Shown here: in pieces, positions 25,993-33,786 of the stretch
Layout: each line of letters starts with the position of its first letter
Position numbering within the stretch: the stretch's first letter is position 1
Source of the DNA: CAVXDY01 sp963760715
GTDB taxonomy: Bacteria > Actinomycetota > Thermoleophilia > Miltoncostaeales > Miltoncostaeaceae
Length of the DNA: 64,000 nucleotides
Reading direction: 5' to 3'
Assembly (NCBI GenBank): GCA_963760715.1
Contig: CAVXDY010000007.1
Coordinates: 310,001-374,000, forward strand
The notes under the pieces: generated by a model
Databases searched by the model: none
What the model was told of the DNA's origin: nothing
The model's input: the letters and a program-made list of their open reading frames with translations, nothing else
Translations under genes and position numbers: made by a program

Positions 25993-26427
25993 ATGGCCGT
26001 CGTGCCCCCCGCCCGCCATCTTCTGCGCGCCCGCGACCTCGCCGACCGCCGCTACGCCGAGCCGCTCGACGTCGACGCCCTCGCCCGCGCCGCGGGCCTC
26101 TCCCGCGCCCACTTCAGCGCCGAGTTCCGCCGGGCCTTCGGCGAGACCCCCCACGCCTACCTGCTGACGCGCCGCCTCGAGCGGGCCGCGGCGCTCCTTC
26201 GCACGACGGACCGGTCGGTCACCGACATCTGCCTGGGCGTGGGCCTCAGCAGCCTCGGGTCGTTCACGACGAGCTTCACGCGCACCTACGGGATGTCTCC
26301 GCGGGCCTACCGCGCGGCGTTCCCGCCGGCCGCCGACCTCGCCCGCGTGCCGGCCTGCATCGTCCGCGCCTATGGCCGTCCGCGACACCGGACTTTTCGA
26401 GAAGACGCCGCGCCGCGACCGGCCTAG
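25993..26427 (+). CDS. AraC-type DNA-binding protein (HTH domain only)
   Basis: 144 residues with two helix-turn-helix units: LDVDALARAAGLSRAHFSAEFRRAFGETPHAYLLTRRLERA, then VTDICLGVGLSSLGSFTTSFTRTYGMSPRAYRA. There is no effector domain. The gene sits 41 bases before a VOC gene on the same strand, a very common arrangement in which the AraC-like protein controls the VOC enzyme. ATG 25993 is the start nearest the domain. Confidence 0.9.
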   Translation: MAVVPPARHLLRARDLADRRYAEPLDVDALARAAGLSRAHFSAEFRRAFGETPHAYLLTRRLERAAALLRTTDRSVTDICLGVGLSSLGSFTTSFTRTYGMSPRAYRAAFPPAADLARVPACIVRAYGRPRHRTFREDAAPRPA

Positions 26428-26467
26428 CATCGCCTCCACGATTTCCGAACGACGAACGGGGGACACG

Positions 26468-26888
26468 ATGAAGATCGCCAACGCGCAGCTCTGGGTCCAC
26501 GACCAGGACGAGGCTCTCGCCTTCTACACCGAGAAGGTCGGCATGGAGGTGCGCGCCGACGTGACGCTCCCCGAGATGGGCGACTTTCGCTGGCTCACCG
26601 TGGGTCCCGCCGGCCAGGAGGACGTCTCGATCGTGCTGATGCACGGTGCCCGGCCCGCCGGTCATGGACGACGGCACGGCCGGCCAGGTGCGCGACCTGA
26701 TGGCCAAGGGCTTCGCCGGCACCGTCTTCCTCACCACGGACGACTGCCGGGCGGACTACGAGGAGTTGAGCGCCCGCGGCGTGGAGTTCGTCGAGACGCC
26801 CGAGGAGCGACCCTACGGCATCGACGCGGGCTTCCGCGACCCCTCGGGGAACCACCTGCGGCTCACCCAGGTCACGCTCGAGATGTGA
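26468..26888 (+). pseudogene. VOC-family protein interrupted by a frameshift
   Basis: ATG 26468 begins a standard VOC half (QLWVHDQDEALAFYTEKVGMEV, FRWLTVGPAGQEDVSIVLM). At about 26642 the reading must move to the next frame to continue PGPPVMDDGTAGQVRDL, then VFLTTDDCRADYEELSARGVEF and the family end FRDPSGNHLRLTQV, closing at 26888. One base is gained or lost in the GCACGGTGCCC stretch. If real, only a half-domain is made. A sequencing error is equally possible. Confidence 0.8.
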
Positions 26889-26959
26889 GCATCCCGGCCC
26901 GCCGCTGTCGACGAAACCATCGGGTCACGCGGCCGGGGGGGGGCGTGGGGCGTTGGAGG

Positions 26960-27160
26960 TCATCGGGGGAGAACGTGCTTGACCTCCTTCATGTACCGCG
27001 CGGCCGAGGCGGATGCCTCGTCCGGGGTGCTGCCGGACTGGCGCGCGGTCATGTAGGCGGCGTACCAGTCCCACCAATCGTGCGGGGCGGAGCTCTTTTC
27101 GAAGGGGTCGTGATGCTCAGCCGTCTCGTGCAGCAGTCCCGCCAGGGCCTCGATGTCCAT
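26960..27160 (-). CDS. Small VOC-associated protein, 66 residues
   Basis: A compact helical acidic protein: DIEALAGLLHETAEHHDPFE, then HDWWDWYAAYMTARQSGSTPDEA and ARYMKEVKHV. The ending and the HDWWDWYAAYM motif occur in short actinobacterial proteins that accompany VOC genes, but no biochemical role is established. Here the VOC gene lies immediately upstream on the same strand, three bases away, supporting one operon. Confidence 0.75.
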   Translation of the reverse strand: MDIEALAGLLHETAEHHDPFEKSSAPHDWWDWYAAYMTARQSGSTPDEASASAARYMKEVKHVLPR

Positions 27161-27163
27161 CGT

Positions 27164-27667
27164 TCACCGCCCCGGGATTCGGGTCTTGATCTCCTGAAGC
27201 AGCCAGCCGTTGCCGTCCGGATCGCTGAACGACGCCCACGACGAGTACGAGCGGCCCTCGGGGTCGGGTCCGGGCACCCGTCCCCGCGTCCCGGCGTGGT
27301 GGAACACGCCGCCCTCGTCATGCCACACCTCGCTCACCTCGACGCCGCGCCCGACCAGCTCGGCACGGGTCGCATCGAGGTCGTAGACCGACAGGATCAG
27401 GCCCTCGAGCGAGCCCGGCGCCGCCGACGTGAGCCCGGCGCCGAAGATGATCGACGCCTGCGACCCGGGAGGCGTCAGCTGCACGACGCGGAAGTCCTCG
27501 CCGGTGGGGGTCAGGTCGGCGTCCAGCCGCCACCCCAGGTCCTGGTAGAAGCGCTTGGCCCGATCGACGTCGGACACGGGCAGAACCACAACCTCGAGCC
27601 GCGCGTCCCCCGGCTTCACGCCGGGCGTCCCGGCCGAGGGTTCACTGCCGGCATCCGTGGTGCTCAT
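27164..27667 (-). CDS. VOC-family protein
   Basis: 167 residues: a disordered N-terminal 24, then EVVVLPVSDVDRAKRFYQDLGW, FRVVQLTPPGSQASIIFG, GLILSVYDLDATRAELVGRGV and SWASFSDPDGNGWLLQEIKTR, a full two-half VOC fold. It has the larger insert with histidines (WHDEGGVFHHAG) found in the glyoxalase/bleomycin-resistance-like subgroup. It probably acts with the 66-residue partner downstream. The ATG at 27667 is well placed. Confidence 0.85.
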   Translation of the reverse strand: MSTTDAGSEPSAGTPGVKPGDARLEVVVLPVSDVDRAKRFYQDLGWRLDADLTPTGEDFRVVQLTPPGSQASIIFGAGLTSAAPGSLEGLILSVYDLDATRAELVGRGVEVSEVWHDEGGVFHHAGTRGRVPGPDPEGRSYSSWASFSDPDGNGWLLQEIKTRIPGR

Positions 27668-27697
27668 GTTCGACCTCCGTGGGTTGTCCGGTGTTCA

Positions 27698-28450
27698 TCA
27701 CGAGACGAGCTGCTGGCCGCCGTCGATGTCGTACGTCGCGCCGGTGAGTGCCGTGTTGGCCATGATGTGAACGGCCAGCGCGGCGACGTCGGCCGGTCCG
27801 ACGACGCGCCGGATGGGCAGCGTGGCGCGGAGCTCGTCGCGCCGCCTGTCGAGGTCGTCGCCCAGGATCGATGCCGAGAGGGGGGTGTCGACGAAGCCCG
27901 CGGCGATCAGGTTGACGCGGATCGGCGCGAGCTCGAGCGCGAGGTTGGCGATGAGGGTGGGGAGCGCGACGGTGGCCGTCGAGGCGATGGCGAGGCCGAC
28001 TCGTGGGCGGCGCGCGCCCGTCCCGCCCATGAACACCAGGGAGCCGGGCGGCCTGACCTTGCCGCCGGCGGCACGTGCCACCTCGAGCGCGATCAGCAGG
28101 TGCTCGGTGAGGCCGCCTCGCGCCTCCTCCGGCGTCATCTCGAGGGGAGGCGCGTAGTGGGGAGCGCCGGCGGTGACCATGACGTGGTCGATCGGGGTTG
28201 GGAGATCCTGGAAGAACGCCTGCACGGACGCCGGATCGGTGGCGTCGAAGGCGGCGGTGCGCGGCACGCCGAGCTCGAGCGCCGCCTGCTCGAGGCGTTC
28301 GGGGTTGCGGCCGGTGAGGATGACGTCGGCGCCCTCGGCGCGGGCTCGCCGGGCGGTCTCGAGCCCGATGCCCGCGCTCCCGCCGATCACGACCACGGTC
28401 TGTCCGAGCAGCTCCGGCTCGCGCCGTACCGCGGCGGTTGTGGGAGTCAT
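27698..28450 (-). CDS. SDR-family protein lacking the catalytic Tyr
   Basis: 250 residues with the SDR nucleotide site VVVIGGSAGIGLETARRA and the C-terminal YDIDGGQQLVS. At the usual YxxxK helix the sequence is GLAIASTATVALPTLIANL, with neither Tyr nor the following Lys. The NNAG position reads VTAGAPHY. It may therefore be a binder or use an unusual mechanism, as in a small actinobacterial SDR subgroup. It is co-directional with the flavoprotein disulfide reductase upstream (10-base gap). Confidence 0.8.
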   Translation of the reverse strand: MTPTTAAVRREPELLGQTVVVIGGSAGIGLETARRARAEGADVILTGRNPERLEQAALELGVPRTAAFDATDPASVQAFFQDLPTPIDHVMVTAGAPHYAPPLEMTPEEARGGLTEHLLIALEVARAAGGKVRPPGSLVFMGGTGARRPRVGLAIASTATVALPTLIANLALELAPIRVNLIAAGFVDTPLSASILGDDLDRRRDELRATLPIRRVVGPADVAALAVHIMANTALTGATYDIDGGQQLVS

Positions 28451-28460
28451 GCCGTCCTCC

Positions 28461-29849
28461 TCACCTCGACAGGCTCGCCATCTGCGGGTTCATCGGCCGG
28501 ACGGGCCGGGGCATGTCCGCGATCTGCATTCGGAGCTCTCTCACCGCCGCGTCGTAGATCCCCGAGAAGCTCGGGAAGGGCTGGATCGTGTCGCTCAGCA
28601 CCTCGAGCGGGACGTGTGCGCGGATGGCAAGCGTGGCCTGCTGCATCCACTCACCGGCCTCGGGCCCGAGCGCGTAGGCGCCGGTCAGTCGCTCGCCGTC
28701 GCTGAGCAGCGTCAGGAACCCGTTGGATTCGGCGTAGGCGTGGGTGTAGGTGGCGGTCTTCGGCACCTCTGACACGGGCGCGCTGGCGCTGTACTCCGCT
28801 TCGACCGCGCCCACCGCCGCCGCCTGCGGATCCGTGTAGGTGACCCGTGGAACGGCTTCGTAGTTCGCCGGCCGCGCATCGCCGGCGATGTTCGCCGCGA
28901 CCACGTCGCCCTCGTATTCGCCGACGTGGGTGAGCGGCCAGATGCCGGTGACGTCGCCGATCGCCCAGAGGCGCTCGCCCGCGCGCATGTACTCGTTGAC
29001 CCGGATCCCCTTGGGGTCGGCCTCGACGCCCACCGTCTCGAGGCCGATCCCCTCGACGCGCGGGCGCCGACCGGTTGCCACGAGCAGCCGGTCGCCGCGC
29101 AGGTCCGTACCGCCATCGAGCTGCAGGACGTACTCGTCACCCTCCCGCCGCGCGGCGGCCGCCTGCATCCCGAGCATCAGCTCGATTCCGTCCCGGCGCA
29201 GGGCCTCGCCGAGCGCCTCGCCCAGCGGCGCAGCCTCGCGGGAAAGCAGGCGGTCGGAGCGCTCGATGAGCACCGCCTCGCCACCGAGACGTCGCACGAT
29301 CTGGGCGATCTCGACGCCTGCCGACCCGCCACCCAGCACGAGCAGGCGGCGCGGGACCGCCTTCATGCCCGTCGCCTCGCGGGTACCCCAGACCCCCTCG
29401 AGCTCACGCAGTCCAGGGATCGGAGGCACGATCGGATCTGAGCCGGTCGCCACGACGATGTGCTCCGCGGTGTGCCGGACACCCTCGACCTCCACCACGC
29501 CGGTGCCCGCGAGCCGGCCCGTGCCTCGCAGCAGATCGATGCCCCGGTCCGCCAACCAGCGCTCCTGGCCCGCGTCGGAATAGCCCGACACCATGAAGTC
29601 CCGCCAGGCCAGCGCGGCCTCAACGTCGATCCGCGCGCTCGCCCCGGCCTCGCGCGCGCCCTGCACCGCCTCGCCCGGACGCAGCAGTGACTTCGACGGA
29701 ATACAGGCCCAGTACGAGCACTCACCGCCGACCAGCTCTCGCTCGACGATGGCGACGCGCAGCCCGCGTGCGGCCAGCGCCGCCGCGCAGTGCTCGCCGG
29801 GCGCCCCGCCGCCGAGAACGATCACGTCATGGTCATTGCCCGAACTCAT
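28461..29849 (-). CDS. Flavoprotein pyridine nucleotide-disulfide oxidoreductase
   Basis: 462 residues of the lipoamide-dehydrogenase/mercuric-reductase type. FAD site VIVLGGGAPGEHCAAALA, redox disulfide in VGGECSYWACIPSK (CxxxxC), NAD site LLVLGGGSAGVEIAQIV, LWAIGDVTGIWPLTHV, and a C-terminal dimerisation domain, but without the usual His-Glu interface motif (TIQPFPSFSGIYDAAV). It is probably a dithiol/disulfide or quinone reductase, not a lipoamide dehydrogenase. GGAGG precedes ATG 29849; GTG 29855 would bury that site. It forms an operon with the SDR gene. Confidence 0.9.
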   Translation of the reverse strand: MSSGNDHDVIVLGGGAPGEHCAAALAARGLRVAIVERELVGGECSYWACIPSKSLLRPGEAVQGAREAGASARIDVEAALAWRDFMVSGYSDAGQERWLADRGIDLLRGTGRLAGTGVVEVEGVRHTAEHIVVATGSDPIVPPIPGLRELEGVWGTREATGMKAVPRRLLVLGGGSAGVEIAQIVRRLGGEAVLIERSDRLLSREAAPLGEALGEALRRDGIELMLGMQAAAARREGDEYVLQLDGGTDLRGDRLLVATGRRPRVEGIGLETVGVEADPKGIRVNEYMRAGERLWAIGDVTGIWPLTHVGEYEGDVVAANIAGDARPANYEAVPRVTYTDPQAAAVGAVEAEYSASAPVSEVPKTATYTHAYAESNGFLTLLSDGERLTGAYALGPEAGEWMQQATLAIRAHVPLEVLSDTIQPFPSFSGIYDAAVRELRMQIADMPRPVRPMNPQMASLSR

Positions 29850-29876
29850 CGCCACCTCCGTCGGTTGCTGGTGACA

Positions 29877-29985
29877 TCACGGCCGCGGTCGCCGCACTGC
29901 CGCCGCCTCGCGGTACCCGCCCGTGATCCGGTCGGCGATCAGGGAGGCGTACTCGTCGGCCTGCTCCTCCCACACGAAATGCCGG
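29877..29985 (-). pseudogene. Alpha/beta-hydrolase C-terminal remnant
   Basis: A frame of about 35 codons ending at TGA 29877-29879 reads HFVWEEQADEYASLIADRI, which resembles the last helix and catalytic-His region of haloalkane-dehalogenase-like alpha/beta hydrolases. No N-terminal domain is present upstream. It is short, so the assignment is tentative. Confidence 0.3.
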
Positions 29986-30064
29986 CGTTAACGGTTCGGA
30001 CCCCGACGTGCATGGCATCCGCCGTCTTCCGATCCTATGTTCCGCACAAGACCTGGGACTACCG

Positions 30065-30709
30065 TCAAGGACCGAGCGGCGGGTCGGCGTCGTCGTAGAT
30101 GCGGGCGGCGGCGAGTTTGCCGGTGGTGCCGCGGACGTAGACGGCGAGGCCGGCCTCGGGCGGCAGGTCGGTCCGGCCCCATCGGACGACGTTGTATTCC
30201 AGTGCGCGCTGGTACTCGCCGACGACATCGGGCTCGTGCAGCTCGGGGTCCGGCTGAAGCAGCGACGGGCGGTTTGCATGGCGGCCGGTCAGTGGCCACG
30301 TGCTGTAGTAGACGCGGAGCTCGATGATCCGCGCATCGTCGTCGCGGTCGGCGACGACGGCCACCGGTAGCTCGATGCGTCCCCGGTCGCCATCGAGGGT
30401 CAGCACCGTCTCCTCGACCCCGCGCCGTGGCGTGATGATGCGTTCCACATCGCTGACCGCGGCGTTGCGCTCGACCAGCCAGGCGTTGGTCTCGGTCACG
30501 AACCGCTCGAAGGCGCGGCGTCCCTTGACGCGGCCACGGATCGGGTGGTGGAGCTCCGGCTCGCCGGCGAACGACCGTACCAGCGCGTCGGTCTCGCCGG
30601 ACCTCACGCCCGCGAAGTACGGCACCGGTGCAGCCGCTCGGGCGTCGCGTCCTTGGCTCCGAATCCGCTCCAGCACCGGGGCCGAGAACAGCTCTGGGAC
30701 CCACGGCAT
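30065..30709 (-). CDS. NTF2-like (SnoaL) family protein
   Basis: 214 residues containing an NTF2-type barrel: GETDALVRSFAGEPELHHPIRG, RAFERFVTETNAWL, TVLTLDGDRGRIELPVAVVADRDDDARIIELRVYYSTWPL, followed by an additional 70-residue extension (YQRALEYNVVRWGRTDLPPEAGLAVYVRGTTGKLAAARIYDD). The function is unknown. ATG 30709 is the start that retains the fold; the ribosome-binding site is weak. Confidence 0.75.
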   Translation of the reverse strand: MPWVPELFSAPVLERIRSQGRDARAAAPVPYFAGVRSGETDALVRSFAGEPELHHPIRGRVKGRRAFERFVTETNAWLVERNAAVSDVERIITPRRGVEETVLTLDGDRGRIELPVAVVADRDDDARIIELRVYYSTWPLTGRHANRPSLLQPDPELHEPDVVGEYQRALEYNVVRWGRTDLPPEAGLAVYVRGTTGKLAAARIYDDADPPLGP

Positions 30710-30860
30710 GAGACGAAGCCTTTCACAGTGGACCGGCGTGCGGTCGGGGCCATAGCCTCGCTCTGCGACACCTGCGGAAGGAGGTCGTGCCACCGCGGTG
30801 ACGGCCCGGAACCTGGCCGCGGCACGCTGACCCCCGCCCGATTCGAGAGGAGCTCGTGCC

Positions 30861-31454
30861 ATGCGTTCCGACATCGTCCCCGGCGGCGTCTTCCCGGACT
30901 ACGCGCTGCCCGACCACACGGGCACCGTCCGCGCGCTCAGCGAGATCCAGGGCGAGGATCCGCTGATCCTCACCCTCGCGCGCGGCCACTACTGCCCGAA
31001 GGAGCATCAGCAGCACCTCGAGCTGGCGGCGTTCCAGCCGAAGCTCGCGGTGGCCTACACGCAGATCGCCACGATCGCGACCGACGAGCACCACGCGCTG
31101 CAGGAGTTCCGCGCGTCGGTCGGCGCCCAGTGGCCGTTTCTGTCGGACCCCGGGCGGATCGTCCAGAGGAACCTCGACATCCAGGAGTACACCGACCCCG
31201 ACAACGACCCGATGATCCCGCACACGCTCGTGCTGAAGCCGGGGCTGGTGATCCACAGCATCTACAACGGCTACTGGTTCTGGGGGCGGCCGTCGGTCGA
31301 TGACCTCTGGCGCGACCTCCGCGTGGTCCTGAGCGAGATCCGCCCCGACTGGGACCTGAGCACGCCGGGGCTCCGCGAGCGCTGGGAGTCGGGCGACCTC
31401 GCGCCCTTCCACGGATGGGATCGCTGGGCGAGGAAGCCCGTCACCGCGACGTGA
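30861..31454 (+). CDS. Redoxin-family (peroxiredoxin-like) protein with a single Cys
   Basis: 197 residues: VFPDYALPDHTGTVRAL, then LTLARGHYCPKEHQQHLELA with the only Cys at about residue 45, the position of the peroxidatic Cys of AhpC/TSA proteins. The rest of the thioredoxin fold (TIATDEHHALQEFRASVGAQWPFLSDP) follows, with an atypical tail WFWGRPSVDDLW. The TxxC motif is altered to HYC, so peroxidase activity is uncertain. The ATG at 30861 follows GAGGAGC. Confidence 0.8.
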   Translation: MRSDIVPGGVFPDYALPDHTGTVRALSEIQGEDPLILTLARGHYCPKEHQQHLELAAFQPKLAVAYTQIATIATDEHHALQEFRASVGAQWPFLSDPGRIVQRNLDIQEYTDPDNDPMIPHTLVLKPGLVIHSIYNGYWFWGRPSVDDLWRDLRVVLSEIRPDWDLSTPGLRERWESGDLAPFHGWDRWARKPVTAT

Positions 31455-31509
31455 TGGAGCCACCGGCCGGCATGCCGACGGCGTGGTCTCACGAGGCCCG
31501 CCCCATCGG

Positions 31510-32232
31510 ATGAGCGCGGGTGACGCCGAGCCGAAGAAGGTCGCGGTCGTCACCGGCGCCTCGCAGGGCATCGGCGCCGGCCTGGCAGCCGCGTACCGTC
31601 GCGCCGGGTACGCCGTCGTCGGTACCTCGCGCTCGATCGAGGCGTCGGCCGACGCCGACTACCTCACGGTCCAGGGCGACATCGCCGACGCCGAGACTGC
31701 CCGGCACGTCGTGGAGCGGGCCCTCGGCCGGTTCGGGCGGATCGACAGCCTGATCAACAACGCGGGGCTCTTCATCGGCAAGCCGTTCACGGAATACACA
31801 GCCGACGATTACGCGGCGGTGACGGCCGTGAACCTGGCCGGCTTCTTCCACATCACCCAGCTGGCCATCCGTCAGATGGTCTCGCAGGGCGGCGGCCACG
31901 TCGTCAACATCACGACGAGCCTCGTCGACCGCGCCGACAGCCGGAGACCCTCCGCCCTCGCGGCCCTCACCAAGGGCGGGCTCGCCGCCGTGACCCGCTC
32001 GCTGGCGACCGAGTACGCGTCGCGTGGCGTGCGGGTGAACGCGGTCGCTCTCGGGGTCATCAGGACCCCCGCGCACGACCCCGCGTCCTACGCGGACATG
32101 GCCGCCCTTCACCCGCTCGGCCGGATCGGGGAGATCGGTGACGTCGCAGACGGGATCCTCTACCTCGAACGGGCCACCTTCGTCACCGGCGAGACCGTGC
32201 ATATCGACGGCGGTCAGGCCGCGGGACGCTGA
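31510..32232 (+). CDS. SDR-family oxidoreductase with Ser in place of the catalytic Tyr
   Basis: 240 residues: VAVVTGASQGIGAGLAAAY, INNAGLFIGKPF, VVNITTSLVDRADSRRPSALAALTKGGLAAVTRSLA, and VTGETVHIDGGQAAG. The Rossmann and NNAG motifs and the catalytic Lys are intact, but the Tyr of YxxxK is Ser (SALAALTK). This variant occurs in a recognised SDR subset of unknown chemistry. ATG 31510 is preceded by GGA; a GTG at 31483 is the alternative. Confidence 0.8.
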   Translation: MSAGDAEPKKVAVVTGASQGIGAGLAAAYRRAGYAVVGTSRSIEASADADYLTVQGDIADAETARHVVERALGRFGRIDSLINNAGLFIGKPFTEYTADDYAAVTAVNLAGFFHITQLAIRQMVSQGGGHVVNITTSLVDRADSRRPSALAALTKGGLAAVTRSLATEYASRGVRVNAVALGVIRTPAHDPASYADMAALHPLGRIGEIGDVADGILYLERATFVTGETVHIDGGQAAGR

Positions 32233-32245
32233 GAGCCGAGCACTC

Positions 32246-32353
32246 GATGTCCCGCGTCACCACGTCCGCGAGGCGGTGGCGGCCGGCGTGGTGACGCTCA
32301 ACGTTGACACGGATGCCCTTGCCGTCGAGCCGGCCGCGAGGTCGGTGCTTTAA
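32246..32353 (+). pseudogene. Possible class II fructose-bisphosphate aldolase remnant
   Basis: About 35 codons before TAA 32351-32353 read REAVAAGVVTLNVDTDALAV. The REAV-x-x-GV-x-x-x-NVDTD pattern is the phosphate-binding C-terminal strand of class II aldolases. Nothing upstream continues the fold. It is too short to be certain. Confidence 0.3.
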
Positions 32354-32360
32354 TCGGCGG

Positions 32361-32627
32361 GTGGCAAGAGCTGTCACGAGGACGCCGGTCACGATCGTGG
32401 CCAGGCGTCGTGCGCGTCGCACGAAGGCGGCCGTCGCCGTGGCCTCCGCCGCGGTCTTCGTCGTCGCGATTCCGACGGTCCAGGGCACCCAGCGGAGTCA
32501 CGCCCGCGCGGTGCATTCCCTGAAGCCGCCGCGGGCGTTCGTCGAGGCCCTCGCCCAGAGCGGGTTCAGCTCGGGCCAGCTCGCGCCGACGCAGGATGCC
32601 CCCGTCGCGCAGAGCGGCGGGTCATGA
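32361..32627 (+). CDS. Small exported or membrane-anchored protein
   Basis: GTG 32361 opens 88 residues: a very basic N-terminus (RRRARRTKAA), one hydrophobic segment (VAVASAAVFVVAIPTVQG), then a polar region ending in SGFSSGQLAPTQDAPVAQ. This is a signal-anchor or signal-peptide pattern. It is located 43 bases before a ferric-reductase-like membrane gene, so it may be an accessory exported subunit of the same system. There is no family assignment. Confidence 0.5.
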   Translation: MARAVTRTPVTIVARRRARRTKAAVAVASAAVFVVAIPTVQGTQRSHARAVHSLKPPRAFVEALAQSGFSSGQLAPTQDAPVAQSGGS

Positions 32628-32670
32628 GCGCAGCACCCCTGCGCTCCGCGACGTGACCGTCGAGGCCTGA

Positions 32671-33651
32671 GTGCACCTCACCTCGAGCCCTGTCGATTGG
32701 TACGCCGCGCGCGCCGCCGGGATCGTCGCGTATCTCCTGCTGACCGCCGTCGTGCTCGTCGGAGTGGGGCTGGCGGGCAGGGTCACCGTCCCCCTCCTGC
32801 CGCGGTTCGCCGTCACCGAGGTGCACCGCTTCGGCAGCCTGCTCGTCGGGAGCTTCGTCGCGCTCCACGTGGCGACCATCGCCATCGACGCGTTCCTGCC
32901 GTTCTCCCCGGCGCAGCTCGCCGTGCCCTTCCTTGCGACGTATCGACCGCTCTGGACCGGGCTCGGCATCGTGGCCGCCGAGCTCCTGATCGCCGTGGCG
33001 ATCTCGAATCGCCTGCGCACGCGACTGCCGTACCGCACCTGGCGTCGCATCCACTACGTCAACTTCGCCATCTGGATCGGGGCGACGATCCACGGGATCG
33101 GCGCCGGGACCGACTCGCGGGCCCCGTGGCTCGTCGCCGTCTACGCGGTCGCCATCGGCTCCGTCGCCGCCGTCTGCTCCTTCCGCTTCGTGCCCCGGCT
33201 CCGCTCGCTCGGCTGGCGCGCGCCGGCCGCGGCCGGGATCGGCGTCGCGGTGGTCGGTGCCTTCGCGGCCCTCGCGATCGCCCCGGTCCCCCGTCACCAC
33301 CGGGTGGTGCCCGCCGGGCTGGGCTTCCGCGATCAGCTCGTCGGACGGATCAGCGTCCAGCGGGGCGAGACCGAGGGCCTGGTCTCGCTGGCGGGCCGCG
33401 GCACCGGCGGCGCCGCGGTGCTGGTGCGGGCGGATCTCCTCGTCTCCGCGATCGGCGCGACGGAGACCTCCCTGCAGTTGGAGTACCTGCCCGGCGGCCA
33501 GACGTGCGTGGGACAGGTGACCCAGACCCAGCGGGCCGCCTTCGACGGCACCTGCCGCCTGCCCGACGGATCCCTGAGGCACGTGCACGCCGCGTGGGGG
33601 GGCATCGCAGGCACCGGCGCTCTGACAGGTTCCATCACAGCAAGCGCCTGA
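32671..33651 (+). CDS. Ferric-reductase-like transmembrane protein with extracytoplasmic tail
   Basis: 326 residues: six or seven hydrophobic helices in the first ~210 residues with paired histidines in TEVHRFGSLLVGSFVALHVATI and RRIHYVNFAIWIGATIHGIGAG that would bind two b-type hemes. A periplasm-facing beta-rich domain of about 100 residues follows, with QTCVGQVTQ and DGTCRLPDG cysteines. There is no FAD/NADPH domain on the polypeptide, so electrons must come from a separate protein. The GTG at 32671 is the likely start. The redox genes at 32-36 kb suggest a transmembrane electron-transfer cluster. Confidence 0.8.
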   Translation: MHLTSSPVDWYAARAAGIVAYLLLTAVVLVGVGLAGRVTVPLLPRFAVTEVHRFGSLLVGSFVALHVATIAIDAFLPFSPAQLAVPFLATYRPLWTGLGIVAAELLIAVAISNRLRTRLPYRTWRRIHYVNFAIWIGATIHGIGAGTDSRAPWLVAVYAVAIGSVAAVCSFRFVPRLRSLGWRAPAAAGIGVAVVGAFAALAIAPVPRHHRVVPAGLGFRDQLVGRISVQRGETEGLVSLAGRGTGGAAVLVRADLLVSAIGATETSLQLEYLPGGQTCVGQVTQTQRAAFDGTCRLPDGSLRHVHAAWGGIAGTGALTGSITASA

Positions 33652-33786
33652 CGGCCCCCCCGCGCCGGGAGGCACGCCAGGCCGGTTCGACGGCCGGAGC
33701 AGAAGGCGGCGGAGCCGGTGAGCCACGCTCCGCTGACGCGATGAGCCCGCCCTTCGCACGGTCGGGGCGCTAGCGTAGGCAGGACG

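Noticed and set aside
26930..26950. Run of nine Gs as a phase-variation tract
   Set aside because: It lies in intergenic DNA between a VOC remnant and another gene, with no coding or promoter role visible; homopolymer noise is likely.
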